Below are positions 1 through 8,432 of a stretch of DNA of 49,415 nt, piece after piece. The stretch's first letter is position 1. Every line of letters begins with the position of its first letter. Under the pieces are notes generated by a model that was not told the origin of the DNA, made no database searches, and saw nothing but the letters and a program-made list of their open reading frames with translations. This DNA comes from Phenylobacterium sp. (GTDB lineage: Bacteria > Pseudomonadota > Alphaproteobacteria > Caulobacterales > Caulobacteraceae): positions 1-49,415 of the forward strand of contig NZ_JAUYAF010000045.1 in assembly GCF_030693625.1 (NCBI RefSeq), written 5' to 3'. A program made the translations under genes and the position numbers.

Positions 1-411
1 AAGTCGCTTCACCTTCGGCTGGGACACGACCGCTGCCAGGAACTTCGCCGCAATCTCACCCTCCAGCAGCCGGTCCCGGTTCTTCGAGAAGCTCGAATGA
101 TCCCACGCCGGATCGTCAACCCCCAGCCTTACGAACCATCGGAACAGAAGGTCGAACTCCATCCGCTCCATCAGTTGCCGTTCCGACCGGATGCCATAGA
201 ACGCCTGCAGCAGCATCGCCCGCAGCAGCGCTTCCGGCGGGATCGAGGGCCGACCCATCCCTGAATAGAGCCGCGCGAAGTCCTGGGTCAGGCTCTCCAG
301 CGCCCCATCGGTGAACGACCGGATTCGCCTCAGCGGATGATCGCGCCGAACACTCGACTCCAGATCCACATACGAAAACAACGACCCCGAGCGCTTGGCC
401 GAACCCCGCAT
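1..411 (-). CDS. IS5-type transposase, N-terminal part (runs off the left edge)
   Basis: The frame is open from an ATG at 411 down to base 1, giving 137 codons with no stop, so the C-terminal half lies outside the window. The protein begins MRGSAKRSGSLFSYVDLE and contains RPSIPPEALLRAMLLQAFYG and AWDHSSFSKNRDRL. These are typical of the DUF772/InsH-type N-terminal domain of IS5-family DDE transposases, which binds the transposon ends. A terminal-repeat-like sequence lies about 60 bases upstream of the start (471-491). No frame damage is seen in the visible part. The catalytic DDE residues are not in view, so activity cannot be judged. Confidence 0.85.
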   Translation of the reverse strand, partial: MRGSAKRSGSLFSYVDLESSVRRDHPLRRIRSFTDGALESLTQDFARLYSGMGRPSIPPEALLRAMLLQAFYGIRSERQLMERMEFDLLFRWFVRLGVDDPAWDHSSFSKNRDRLLEGEIAAKFLAAVVSQPKVKRL

Positions 412-470
412 CGCCTTCCCCTCAACGCCTCTGGGAAAGAGTGGATCATGTCAAGTCCGGCGCCGCTACG

Positions 471-491
471 GACTTTTTCAACAGCCTGCTA
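471..491. repeat. Probable terminal inverted repeat of the left-edge IS5-type element
   Basis: The sequence GACTTTTTCAACAGCCTGCT sits just upstream of the transposase start. It resembles the GA-TTTTTCAACAGCCTG ends found on many alphaproteobacterial IS5-type elements (from memory). The mate would lie beyond base 1, so it cannot be confirmed here. Confidence 0.55.
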
Positions 492-524
492 GAGGCTCGC
501 CGCGTGATCCGAGGGGAGGGGGCA

Positions 525-552
525 TTGCGTCATGCGTCAATGGCATTATAGT
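525..552 (+). promoter_or_regulatory. Possible sigma-70-like promoter for the TonB receptor
   Basis: TTGCGT (525-530) and TATAGT (547-552) are separated by 16 bases in an AT-richer patch about 55 bases upstream of the receptor start at 609. It lies outside the IS end at 471-491, so the receptor may keep its own promoter. This is pattern matching only. Confidence 0.3.
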
Positions 553-608
553 AATGGGCATTACCGTCAGCATAGAGGCAACAATGCCTAGCGGACTGGG
601 GGGGGAAC

Positions 609-3152
609 ATGAAAAATTACATGAATCTACGACTCGCCTTTGCATGCGGCGCATCCGCGATCGCTCTGGCTGCGGCCTCGCCTAGTTGGGCGCAAGAGAC
701 CGGCTTCACCATTGAAGAGTTGGTGGTGACGGCTGAAAAGCGCGAACAGAGCCTTCAGGATGTGACCGTGGCCGTGACGGCCTATACAAGTGAGCGACGC
801 GACCTGCTTGGGGTAGGCAACGTCGAGGACTTGGCACGTGTTTCGCCGAGCGTCACCTATACCAACAACGACCGGCTCTCGATCCGAGGCTTTGGTCGCC
901 TGACCAATTCTATCGGCACGGATCCTTCCGTAGCGCTGTACTCGGACGGCATTTTCTCAAACTCCATGGCCGATGCAGCCACGCCGTCGCTGTTAATCGA
1001 ACGCACGGAGATTCTGCGTGGACCGCAAGGCACGCTGTACGGGCGCAATTCCATCGGTGGGGCGCTGAACATCATCGCCAAGCGTCCGACGGAGGATTTC
1101 AATGGTGAGGTCCGCGCCGTCCTTGGGAACTACGGCACCTGGCGGACCGACGCCTTGGTTCGAGGACCGATCACGGATGGCCTGCGCTTCCTCCTCGGCG
1201 GCTCTCTGGAACGCCGAGAGGAAGGCTTCTTCGAGAACCTCGGGCCTGCCGGCGATTCAAGCGCTGTTAAACGGTACATAGTCGAGGCTCAGCTGGAAGC
1301 CGATCTCGGCGAGAACATCACGGCCCGCCTGCGCTATTCGAAGTTCGACTGGGATGACAGCTTCGGCGTTGGCAACGTCCACGAGTCGATCACGAGCCGC
1401 TACGACACCACGTCCCCGACCGGCCTCGGCAACGCTGGCCTCTACTACAATACGACCTTCGGCTTCGCAGGAATTAATCCGGCGATGACCGACCCCTACA
1501 AAATCAACACCAACCAGACGAGTGAAGGTAAGCTCAGCAATCATGAGCGACTGCACTTCGATCTCACCTGGGATCTTGGCGGCATGACCCTCAAGTATCT
1601 GGCCGGCTACCAATCCTATGTCTACGACACGGCTGGGGATGAGGATCGTTCATCGCGCACCGGCTTATTCAGCGTGCCGACCGCGACGCCTTTCGGCGCC
1701 TACACCGCCACGGGCGTGTCGCCAGACCAGAGGTTCTTCTACCGCGAGGACCAGAAATGGTACTCCAATGAGATCAACCTGTCATCGAACACAGACGGGC
1801 CACTGCGCTGGATCGCCGGTCTGTACCAGTATCATCAAACCTACGCGCAACCCCAGGGCCAGCGGGTCCTTAACGATCCGGCCGTTCAGAACCCGATCAG
1901 TCTGGCGACCAGAGGCCCGGCGGCGCCGAACCCGAAGGGGAACTACCTCTTCGTAGACGGTACGCTGGAGGTGGATTCCTACGCGGCCTTTGTTCAGGTC
2001 GACTATGATATCACCGATACGCTCACGCTTACGGGTGGCATCCGGTACACGGTCGATGAGAAGTCGGGTACAGACTCAGCTCGCTACGTGTCGCGTACCA
2101 ACACCACGACCACCATCTTGGCCGCCGCGGGGATACCAGCCGCCGTCGGCCAAGGGATCGCGGTGGATTTCACAACCTTTGTCATATGCGGCGGCCCAAC
2201 CATCGCGTCCTGCCTGGCCAACCCGTTGTACGCCAATGTACGCGAGCTCTCAGGCGGTGGCCTGACGCGTAACCTGTCGGGCGACTACGACGCCTGGAGC
2301 GGGACCTTGGGTCTTCAGTGGCAGCCGGACGGCGACACCAACGCCTATGCCCGTTACAGCCGCGGCTATAAGTCCGGTGGTTGGCAGGCCTCGAGCGGCC
2401 TGGCTCCGTTCCCCTACGCCGATCCCGAATATGTCGACAACTACGAGCTCGGTCTGAAGAAGAATGTGGGGCGGCGGTTCCAGCTGAATTCTGCGCTGTT
2501 CTACGCGGACTATAAGGGTTTTCAGGCGCCGCTGTCCGTGGTTCTTAACCCCACGACGGGCTCAACGGGCAGTCAGTTCGTGAATTTGGACGCTGTGAGT
2601 TGGGGCCTGGAGATGGAGGCCCAGTGGGCTCCGATCGATCATCTGCAGATTTTCGCGAGCTATTCGTACCTCAACACCGAACTTAAGAGCGGCTGCTGCT
2701 TCGTCGACACAGCGGACCCGAAGGCGCTACAGGCGGGCGCGCGACCTACGGGCGTCGTTTTGCCGAACGGCAGCCGTCCCCAGACCCTCGTTGGAAACAG
2801 GCTTCCCATAACTCCGGAGAACAAACTCAACCTCGGATTGAATTATACAATCCAGTTTGCTAAGGGGGATCTCATACTTGGGGGCACCTACACCTTCACC
2901 GACGAGCAACAGGCCGTCGTTTTTGCTCAGCCGGGCTTCCGTTCGCCATCGAACGAAGTCGTGGACTTCCGGGCGCTTTGGAAGGACGCCGACGATCGCT
3001 ACACAGTGATCGGTTACGTCAAGAATGCCTTTGATGAGTTGGCCTATCAGGATTTCCGAACCGGAGCCCCCTCGGCCAGCGGTGTCCAGCGCGTCACGTT
3101 GAAGCCGAACTTTCCTCGCACCTATGGGATAGAACTCCAGTATCGGTTCTAA
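609..3152 (+). CDS. TonB-dependent outer-membrane receptor
   Basis: 847 residues, the usual size for a TonB-dependent transporter. A signal peptide (residues 1 to about 28, ending in a PSWA-Q cleavage site) is followed by a TonB-box-like stretch, EELVVTAEKREQSLQDV. A plug domain spans roughly residues 45-160 and includes LRGPQGTLYGRNSIGGALNI. The rest is a long beta-barrel with many aromatic-rich strands, ending RTYGIELQYRF with the terminal Phe needed for BAM-dependent insertion. It would import a ligand across the outer membrane using TonB/ExbBD energy; the substrate cannot be read from sequence. The start is the ATG preceded by a G-rich ribosome site at about 598-606. The gene stands alone between two insertion sequences and is intact. 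Codon use is less GC-biased than in the right half of the window, which may hint at transfer. Confidence 0.93.
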   Translation: MKNYMNLRLAFACGASAIALAAASPSWAQETGFTIEELVVTAEKREQSLQDVTVAVTAYTSERRDLLGVGNVEDLARVSPSVTYTNNDRLSIRGFGRLTNSIGTDPSVALYSDGIFSNSMADAATPSLLIERTEILRGPQGTLYGRNSIGGALNIIAKRPTEDFNGEVRAVLGNYGTWRTDALVRGPITDGLRFLLGGSLERREEGFFENLGPAGDSSAVKRYIVEAQLEADLGENITARLRYSKFDWDDSFGVGNVHESITSRYDTTSPTGLGNAGLYYNTTFGFAGINPAMTDPYKINTNQTSEGKLSNHERLHFDLTWDLGGMTLKYLAGYQSYVYDTAGDEDRSSRTGLFSVPTATPFGAYTATGVSPDQRFFYREDQKWYSNEINLSSNTDGPLRWIAGLYQYHQTYAQPQGQRVLNDPAVQNPISLATRGPAAPNPKGNYLFVDGTLEVDSYAAFVQVDYDITDTLTLTGGIRYTVDEKSGTDSARYVSRTNTTTTILAAAGIPAAVGQGIAVDFTTFVICGGPTIASCLANPLYANVRELSGGGLTRNLSGDYDAWSGTLGLQWQPDGDTNAYARYSRGYKSGGWQASSGLAPFPYADPEYVDNYELGLKKNVGRRFQLNSALFYADYKGFQAPLSVVLNPTTGSTGSQFVNLDAVSWGLEMEAQWAPIDHLQIFASYSYLNTELKSGCCFVDTADPKALQAGARPTGVVLPNGSRPQTLVGNRLPITPENKLNLGLNYTIQFAKGDLILGGTYTFTDEQQAVVFAQPGFRSPSNEVVDFRALWKDADDRYTVIGYVKNAFDELAYQDFRTGAPSASGVQRVTLKPNFPRTYGIELQYRF

Positions 3153-3342
3153 GCCAACAGTGGACCGTTTCCCAGCGAGGGCAGGGAGACGGTCCAACCC
3201 CTTCCGTCACTGGCAAATCGCCTGGTCAGGCGATCCAGTGGATGGTGGTCGACAACGAGATCGATATCCGCACCGCACGTTGGGCCACGCTGGCCGCGGC
3301 CTGTAAGCCTCAACGCGGCGAGCCCGACCTGCCCCTGATCTT

Positions 3343-4287
3343 TCATCCAGCGCGGACCAGAGTCTCGGCAGTGATTACGCCTTGCGGCGCGGTGTGAGCA
3401 ACAGGCCGGGCCGTGGAGCTTCCACATTGCGCAGCGGGTCGGCTTGTTGCGTTCAGGTGCGCGGCGTAGGCCGCGGGTGTCTGGTAGCCGATGGCCGAGT
3501 GCGGCCGGGCGGTGTTGTAGTCGACGGTCCATGCCGCCAGCTTCTGGCGGGCGTGATCGAGGCTGAAGAACAGGCTCTCGTTCAGCAGTTCGTCGCGCAT
3601 CCGGCCGTTGAAGCTTTCGACGAAGCCGTTCTGGGTCGGCTTGCCCGGCGCGATGTAGTGCCAGGCCACCTGGTGATCCTCCGCCCAGGTCAGGATGGCG
3701 GTGGACGTGAACTCCGTGCCGTTGTCGCTGAAGATCATGCCGGGGCGGCCGCGCCGCTGGATCAGCGCCGTCAGCTCTCGCGCCACGCGCCGGCCCGAGA
3801 TCGAGGTGTCCGGAATCGCAGCCAGGCACTCACGGGTGACGTCATCAACGACGTTGAGGACCCGGAACCGCCGCCCGCCGCCCGCCGCCCGCCGGCGAAC
3901 TGGTCATGCACGAAGTCCAGCGACCAGCGGGCGTTGGCTCTGGCCTCGACCAGGATCGGGGCCCTTGTGCCAATGGCGCGGCGGCGAGACCGGCGCTTGC
4001 GCACCGTCAGCCCCTCCTCGCGGTAGAGCCGGTAGATGCGGTTCCTGCCTGACGGCTCGCCCTCCCGCCGCAGCAGCACGAACAGACGCCGGTAGCCGAA
4101 CCGCCGTCGCTCGGTCGCCAGCGCGCGCAGGCGCTAGCGCAACGCCGTCTCCGGCGGCCGGCCGGCAGGATCGGTAGCGCACCATCTTGCGGTCGGCCTT
4201 CACGATGGAGCAGGCCCGCCGCTCGCTGATCTCGAACATCGTCCGCAGATGAGCGACGCCTTCGCGCACGGTGACGGGCCCTACCAT
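3343..4287 (-). pseudogene. IS3 orfB (DDE transposase), multiply broken
   Basis: Pieces of one IS3 orfB are spread over different frames. The N-terminal piece reads MVGPVTVREGVAHLRTMFEI. The middle piece, FVLLRREGEPSGRNRIYRLY, runs to LDFVHDQFA. The C-terminal catalytic piece holds [35 protein letters not shown] and [16 protein letters not shown]. Around 4130-4150 there is a frameshift plus a TAG where a sense codon is expected. At about 3878-3898 a heptamer, GGCGGGC on the coding strand, occurs three times where one copy would keep the frame. That adds 14 bases and breaks the reading frame before the first catalytic Asp. A run of seven A (coding strand, 4287-4293) at the orfA/orfB junction is the expected -1 frameshift site. 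The gene is non-functional as it stands. Confidence 0.88.
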
Positions 4288-4562
4288 TTTTTTGCAAGCA
4301 GCTCGTTCAACGCCGCCTTGTCGAGCATGGCGTCCGCCAGCAGCGACTTGAGCCGCCGGTTCTCGTCCTCCAGCGCGCGCAGCCGCTGGGCGTCCGACAC
4401 GCTCATCCCGCCAAACTTGGCCTTCCAGGCGTAGATCGTGCCCTCGGAAACACCGTGCTTGCGGGCCAGCTCCCCTGCCTTCGCCCCAGCCTCGTTCTCC
4501 CGCAGGATCCCGATGATCTGCTCTTCCGTAATCTCGCTCGCTTCATCCGTCCGTCCTCTCAA
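4281..4562 (-). CDS. IS3 orfA (transposase helix-turn-helix subunit)
   Basis: 93 residues. An N-terminal helix-turn-helix (EEQIIGILRENEAGAKAGEL, then VSEGTIYAWKAKFGG) is followed by a leucine-zipper-like helix (LRALEDENRRLKSLLADAML). This is the classical OrfA of the IS3/IS407 group, which binds the element's ends. It finishes NELLAKKW at a run of seven A (4287-4293, T on the + strand), the usual site where a -1 slip makes the OrfAB fusion. It appears intact, but its partner orfB is a pseudogene, so it may act only as an inhibitor or be silent. Confidence 0.88.
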   Translation of the reverse strand: MRGRTDEASEITEEQIIGILRENEAGAKAGELARKHGVSEGTIYAWKAKFGGMSVSDAQRLRALEDENRRLKSLLADAMLDKAALNELLAKKW

Positions 4563-4608
4563 GGGCCGGACTCTAGCTCCGCGTGGAGGAAAAAATCAGG
4601 GGCAGGTC

Positions 4609-4985
4609 AAACTGTCCGAATTTCCGGCGCCACCTCAACCCGGGGCGGTTCAGGTGGTCGATTTCCGGTGGACGGTGCTCTGACGCGCGCCTACGGTTGA
4701 CATCGTGTCCCACGGCCATGTTCCATCCCCTTGGATGCCGCAATGTGCTCGGGACGGGTGCCGCTCTCCTCCCAGCCCGAAGTCGGCGCCCGTCCCGCTC
4801 TCCGTGTGAATGACAGTCTGCTGCCGGATCACGTTGCGAAGTGTCGATAGTCGTTCGGTGATAGGGTGAAGGGCGTTATAGGTCTGGATGCTCGGAACGC
4901 ACAGTAACGTAAGTCAGGCCACTCCGGTCGAACCTGTACGCGTCTCAGGAGTTGTTCAGGAAGAACAGCGCGAAGGAGCGGAAAA
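4609..4985. other. Gap without recognisable gene
   Basis: 377 bases between the IS3 element and the small ORF at 4986. Several short open frames exist, but none resembles a known protein or has a convincing ribosome site. It probably contains debris from earlier insertions. No terminator or RNA gene was recognised. Confidence 0.5.
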
Positions 4986-5078
4986 ATGATCGGCGTTCTC
5001 GTTGGCGGCCTGGGGGGCTTGATGGTTTTCCTGGGCGTTACCGGCCTCTATGTGGCCATCCAACGACTGAAGTCATAG
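4986..5078 (+). CDS. Putative 30-residue membrane peptide
   Basis: ATG at 4986 preceded by a GGAGCGG ribosome site (4976-4982). The product starts MIGVLVGGLGGLMVFLGVTG and ends YVAIQRLKS. It is a single Gly-rich hydrophobic helix with a short basic tail, the layout of small membrane subunits such as KdpF or CydX, but I do not recognise it as either. It is flanked by insertion-sequence debris, so it may be a survivor of a lost operon or chance. There is no downstream partner gene. Worth keeping because of the ribosome site and clean TM-plus-basic-tail form. Confidence 0.4.
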   Translation: MIGVLVGGLGGLMVFLGVTGLYVAIQRLKS

Positions 5079-5111
5079 GTTGGCCTCAGGCGTCAGTTCG
5101 GGCGGGTTCTA

Positions 5112-5217
5112 CTAGGGAGTCATCAAACGGGCTGATGATTTGTCGCCGCCAACGAGCAGGATGGCGACTCGTTCGGGGTCGAACGCGCAATACCACTGGG
5201 CACCGCCTTCCTTCTCG
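5112..5217 (-). pseudogene. Remnant of a Gp49/RelE-like toxin gene
   Basis: The minus-strand frame gives GAQWYCAFDPERVAILLVGG followed by DKSS. This matches the core strand pattern of phage-Gp49-like (RelE/HigB superfamily) toxins, which read roughly R-FAFDP-R-AILLVGGDK-G. Both ends are missing: the N-terminal part is replaced by IS3 sequence in the same frame, and after DKSS the sequence diverges to SARLMTP and stops. No antitoxin gene is visible. The match is from memory of the family, not a search. Confidence 0.55.
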
Positions 5218-5425
5218 CTGATCAAGTTGCGCAGCCGCACGGCCTCCGGCGTCAGTCCACCGTGCGCCGGGTGCGGCCTGACGCGGTTGTAGTCCATCCG
5301 CCAGCGCTCGATGACGACGCGGGCTTCGGCTAGCCGAAGCGGCGCTGTTCCGCAGCTAGGCCCCGCAGCCGCTTACGCAAGTCCGCATCGCCCGGCGCAC
5401 GGTCTTGGGATCGGCGCCGGTTGTC
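5218..5425 (-). pseudogene. IS3-family orfB remnant with large internal deletion
   Basis: Two parts of an IS3 orfB lie next to each other. The N-terminal part, GDADLRKRLRGLAAEQRRFG, ends at a TAG. The extreme C-terminal part, in another frame, reads AEARVVIERWRMDYNRVRPH, then GGLTPEAVRLR. The 150 or more residues holding the DDE catalytic core are gone. The C-terminal part reads straight on into the toxin remnant at 5112-5217, forming a 61-codon chimaeric ORF (5112-5297). Confidence 0.75.
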
Positions 5426-5513
5426 TGCGAAGGCATTGGCCTTGCCCTCAGCGGAAAACCGGCGCTGCGGCGTGGCTGTTCGTCATTCGAGCCAGCTTGC
5501 GTGGTTTAGTGCG

Positions 5514-5629
5514 AATTCCAATCCAAGCCGGCCGCGTATTCCGATTTGAAGTCGGCCATGGTTCCGAGTTGATGCCGACCAGCGTTCCGATTTGAAGCCG
5601 GCCACCGTTCCGAAATGAAGCCGGCCACC
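5514..5629 (+). repeat. Left terminal repeat array of an IS21 element (five units of 22-24 bp)
   Basis: Five direct copies of a unit close to TTCCGATTTGAAGCCGGCCA follow each other from 5514 to 5629, with substitutions between copies. Multiple short repeats at each end are typical of IS21-family elements, where they bind the IstA transposase. Inverted copies appear at 6151-6243. Confidence 0.8.
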
Positions 5630-6097
5630 TGCGACTGGATCAGGTCGAAGCGTAATCTGCTCGTCACCGGACCCTGCGGCGTCGGCAAGAGCTACCTGGC
5701 CTGCGCGCTGGGCCACAGGGCTTGTCGCGAGGATCTGTCCGTCATCTATCACCGGGTCCCCAGGCTCTTCGCCGCCCTGGCGCTCGGCCGCGCCGACGGC
5801 CGCTATCCCAAGATGCTGCGCGCCCTGTCGCGCGCCGATCTGCTGATCTTGGACGACTGGGGTCCAGAGAGCCTCAACGCCGATCAGCGTCGCGACCTCC
5901 TAGAGATCGTCGAAGACCGATACGACCGCGGCTCCGTCCTGATCACCACCCAGGTCCCAATCGGCCGCTGGTACGAAATCATCGGCAATCCGACCCTGGC
6001 TGACGCCATCCTCGATCGGGTCATCCACAACGCCGATCGTGTCGAACTCGCCGGCGAGAGTCTGCGCAAAAGCCGCGCGCTTCAGCCCGAGGCTTGA
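5615..6097 (+). pseudogene. IstB-like AAA+ ATPase, N-terminally truncated
   Basis: The open frame of 160 codons carries the IstB ATPase core: Walker A LVTGPCGVGKSYLACALGHR, Walker B LLILDDWG, and downstream VLITTQVPIGRWYEIIGNPT and DAILDRVIHNADRVELAGES. Full-length IstB is about 250 residues, so roughly the first 90 are lost. The ATG that opens this frame is itself inside the last terminal repeat, which the deletion joined directly to istB. IstB normally acts as helper ATPase for IstA in IS21 transposition. Without IstA and its own N-terminal domain it is probably inactive. Confidence 0.85.
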
Positions 6098-6150
6098 CCC
6101 AGAACAACAACACCGAGATCTTCCACCTCGACCCGAACAGGGCCGTCCAA

Positions 6151-6243
6151 AGTGACCGACATCAAATCGGAACCATGGCCGGCTTCAAATCGGAACGGTG
6201 GCCGCCTTCAAATCGGTACAGCCGGCCGGCTTCGTCGGAATCC
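6151..6243 (-). repeat. Right terminal repeat array of the IS21 element
   Basis: Three to four copies of the left-end unit occur here in inverted orientation, for example GGCTTCAAATCGGAACGGTGG, ending near TTCGTCGGAATC. They mirror the array at 5514-5629 and mark the right end of the element. Confidence 0.75.
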
Positions 6244-6377
6244 GCAGTTTAGCGCACAAACCTTGAGGCTGGGCCCGAACAAGTGTCACTGTTCTTCCTG
6301 AGCAACCCTGTGAGCTTTCAAGGTTCGAGTGCCGCGGCCAGCTTGCATCGCGGGATCGATCCGAGCATTCAGACTCC

Positions 6378-7997
6378 ATGTCACCCCTGACCCTATCTTC
6401 AACGGACTATCGCCGCCTCGCCACCGTGCTCCGCACCTTGGCCCGGACCGGCGCTCGACCAGCTTTGGTGCGGTTGGGTCTGCTCCGCGGTGCGGCTCCA
6501 GACGAGGTCGGCGACGGCGCGGCATACGAGGGTTTTGTCGAGGCCCTCGAGGAACTCGGCCCCACATTCGTGAAGCTTGGCCAGATCATGGCGACCCGGT
6601 CGGATATGCTTCCGCCAGAGCTGACGGAGCGGCTCGGCAGGCTACACGATGACGTCTCGCCAGTGCCCTTCGAGTGGATTCGCGAACAGCTGACGGTCGA
6701 TCTTGGAGGCTCGCCGGACGAGCTTTTCGCGGAATTCTCAGCGACGCCGATCGCCGCGGCCTCGATCGCACAGGTCTATGCCGCGCGGCTAAGGACTGGT
6801 GAAGATGTCGTCGTGAAGGTCCGCCGGCCGGGAATCGAGGCGGTCATGCGCGCGGATCTGCGGCTGCTCGCGGCGGCGGCTCGTGTCGTCGAGCGCCGCG
6901 TGCCTGCGCTGCGCCGACACCAGCCAATGCGCGTCGTGACAGAGCTCAGCGAAGTGCTGCTGGAGGAGATCGATTTTCGGATCGAGGCGCGCAATCAGAT
7001 GGAGATCCGAAAGCGCGCGACCGTGTTCCATGTGCCGCTAGTCCATGAGCAGTTCACTACGCAATGGACCATGGTCAGCACACGCGTCCGTGGGCGCAGT
7101 CCCAATGCCGCGTTTCGAAGCGAGGAGCCCGCCTTGGCGCGCACCTTGGCACCCGAAGCGGCCAGGGGACTTCTGGGCATGATCCTGCTGGACGGGGTGT
7201 TCCACGCTGACCCTCATCCTGGAAATGTTCTGGTGACGCCCGATGGTCGTCTGGTCCTGCTTGATTTCGGCTCCGTTGGGCGGCTCTCGGCAAAGCGGCG
7301 CGAGCAGGTGCTCGTCGTGCTCGGCTCGCTGGTGGACGCCGATGTCGGGGCGGTGTCAGATGTGCTGATGGACTGGGCGGGGCGCGCCGGCCCCGCCCCG
7401 CCTGGCCTCGAACAAGGCGTCGAACGGTTCTTCGTGCGTTATGCCGCCGACTCTGGACGGCCGATCCGGCTTGCCGAGGCGATCGCCGAATTCATCTCGA
7501 TCGCCCGCGAACACGCTCTGACCTTGCCGCCGGACCTGCTGCTCCTGATGCGCGCGCTGGGCATCGCCGAAGGCCTGGCGAGGACGCTCGACCCGGACCT
7601 GGATGTTGTCGGCGCGATCGCGCCCGTAGTCGTCCGGGCCTTCGCCTCTCGGTTTGAACCAAAGGCGATGGCCGCCCGCGCCTTCCGCGCCTTCAAGGAG
7701 CTGGACCAGATCCTGGCGATGGCGCCCGAAGCAATCCGGCGGAGCATCGGCCGGGTCAGGCGCGAAGGCCTTATCGTCCAGGTCTCGAGTTCAGACTTAG
7801 CCGACTTGCCGCGCGCCGTGAGACGCGCTGGCGACAGTCTCGCGCTCGGGGTCGTTCTCGCGGCTCTAATCGTCGCCGCTGCCATCGTCAGCGTCGCGCA
7901 TGACGACCAGGTCGCCCCACTCGGGCGGGTCGTGATCCTGGTCCTCTCAGGCGCGGGCTTGGTCGCCTTCTTGTGGCGCCTGTCCCGGCGCGACTGA
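6378..7997 (+). CDS. ABC1/AarF/UbiB-family atypical kinase
   Basis: 539 residues, the size of bacterial UbiB-type proteins. The family's KxGQ signature is seen as GPTFVKLGQIMATRSDMLPP (residues about 61-80). The nucleotide-binding lysine lies in EDVVVKVRRPG (about 144). The catalytic region is HADPHPGNVL (about 276) and the metal-binding motif LLDFGSVG (about 294). Two C-terminal hydrophobic helices (about 480-535) anchor it in the inner membrane, as in UbiB. These proteins support ubiquinone synthesis or lipid handling through ATPase activity. It is not next to other ubi genes, so a true UbiB role is not established. It starts 134 bases after an IS21 remnant. Its last 51 bases overlap the convergent hsp20 gene. 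Confidence 0.9.
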   Translation: MSPLTLSSTDYRRLATVLRTLARTGARPALVRLGLLRGAAPDEVGDGAAYEGFVEALEELGPTFVKLGQIMATRSDMLPPELTERLGRLHDDVSPVPFEWIREQLTVDLGGSPDELFAEFSATPIAAASIAQVYAARLRTGEDVVVKVRRPGIEAVMRADLRLLAAAARVVERRVPALRRHQPMRVVTELSEVLLEEIDFRIEARNQMEIRKRATVFHVPLVHEQFTTQWTMVSTRVRGRSPNAAFRSEEPALARTLAPEAARGLLGMILLDGVFHADPHPGNVLVTPDGRLVLLDFGSVGRLSAKRREQVLVVLGSLVDADVGAVSDVLMDWAGRAGPAPPGLEQGVERFFVRYAADSGRPIRLAEAIAEFISIAREHALTLPPDLLLLMRALGIAEGLARTLDPDLDVVGAIAPVVVRAFASRFEPKAMAARAFRAFKELDQILAMAPEAIRRSIGRVRREGLIVQVSSSDLADLPRAVRRAGDSLALGVVLAALIVAAAIVSVAHDDQVAPLGRVVILVLSGAGLVAFLWRLSRRD

Positions 7998-8432
7998 GGC
8001 TCCACGCACGGGGACGCGCTTCGCGTCACCCCGCGCCCACGCGGCCTTGGTCATTTTCACCGTCAGGACGCCATCCTCAAGCGTTGCTCGGACCTGATCA
8101 GTATCGACAGGCTCCGGCAGAGCGACGCTCCAGTCAAAGGGGGCTCCGATCTCGCCGGCCCGCCATTGCTGGCCGGCCGCCTGCAATCGCAAACACTCGG
8201 GGCTGACCTCGACGATCAGATCCTTACTGGAATAGCCGGGGGCGTTGAACGCGACAGTTACATCTTCTATCGTCTGCATGATTCTAAATGGGGGAATCGC
8301 GCCTGCAGACGGACTAAGCTTTGCCTCAATCCCTCGCCGTATACCCGCGAGGCCGCGCCCGATGAGGCTGTCGTATTCAAGCCGTGCAGAATATAGCCGC
8401 CGTCCTACTTTGATGGAAACATCACCAATCAT
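7947..8432 (-). CDS. Hsp20/alpha-crystallin-family small heat-shock protein
   Basis: 161 residues. The C-terminal two thirds form an alpha-crystallin domain: VTVAFNAPGYSSKDLIVEVS, then DWSVALPEPVDTDQVRATLE and DGVLTVKMTKA. The GVLTV-K strand is typical. Such proteins bind unfolding proteins as oligomers without ATP. I start it at the ATG at 8432, which has GAGGAG six bases upstream, rather than the in-frame GTG at 8450 that contains that ribosome site. The C-terminal tail is Ala/Gln-rich and lacks a clear IXI motif. The 3' end overlaps the convergent kinase gene by 51 bases. Confidence 0.85.
   Translation of the reverse strand: MIGDVSIKVGRRLYSARLEYDSLIGRGLAGIRRGIEAKLSPSAGAIPPFRIMQTIEDVTVAFNAPGYSSKDLIVEVSPECLRLQAAGQQWRAGEIGAPFDWSVALPEPVDTDQVRATLEDGVLTVKMTKAAWARGDAKRVPVRGASVAPGQAPQEGDQARA

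Larger units (their letters stand above)
3326..4608 (-). mobile_element. Decayed IS3-family insertion sequence (about 1.28 kb)
   Basis: Matching ends flank the transposase genes: GACCTGCCCCTGAT at 3326-3339 and its reverse complement at 4595-4608, each followed inward by a TTT run. The size and the orfA/orfB layout fit IS3. orfA is intact and orfB is broken in several places, so the element cannot make its own transposase. The exact outer ends are uncertain by a few bases. Confidence 0.85.
5514..6243 (+). mobile_element. Internally deleted IS21-family element
   Basis: Both terminal repeat arrays are present, but the interior holds only the last two thirds of istB. The whole of istA (about 1.5 kb) and the first 90 or so codons of istB are missing. 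The result is a 730-bp derivative that could be moved only by an IstA/IstB pair supplied elsewhere. Confidence 0.75.
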
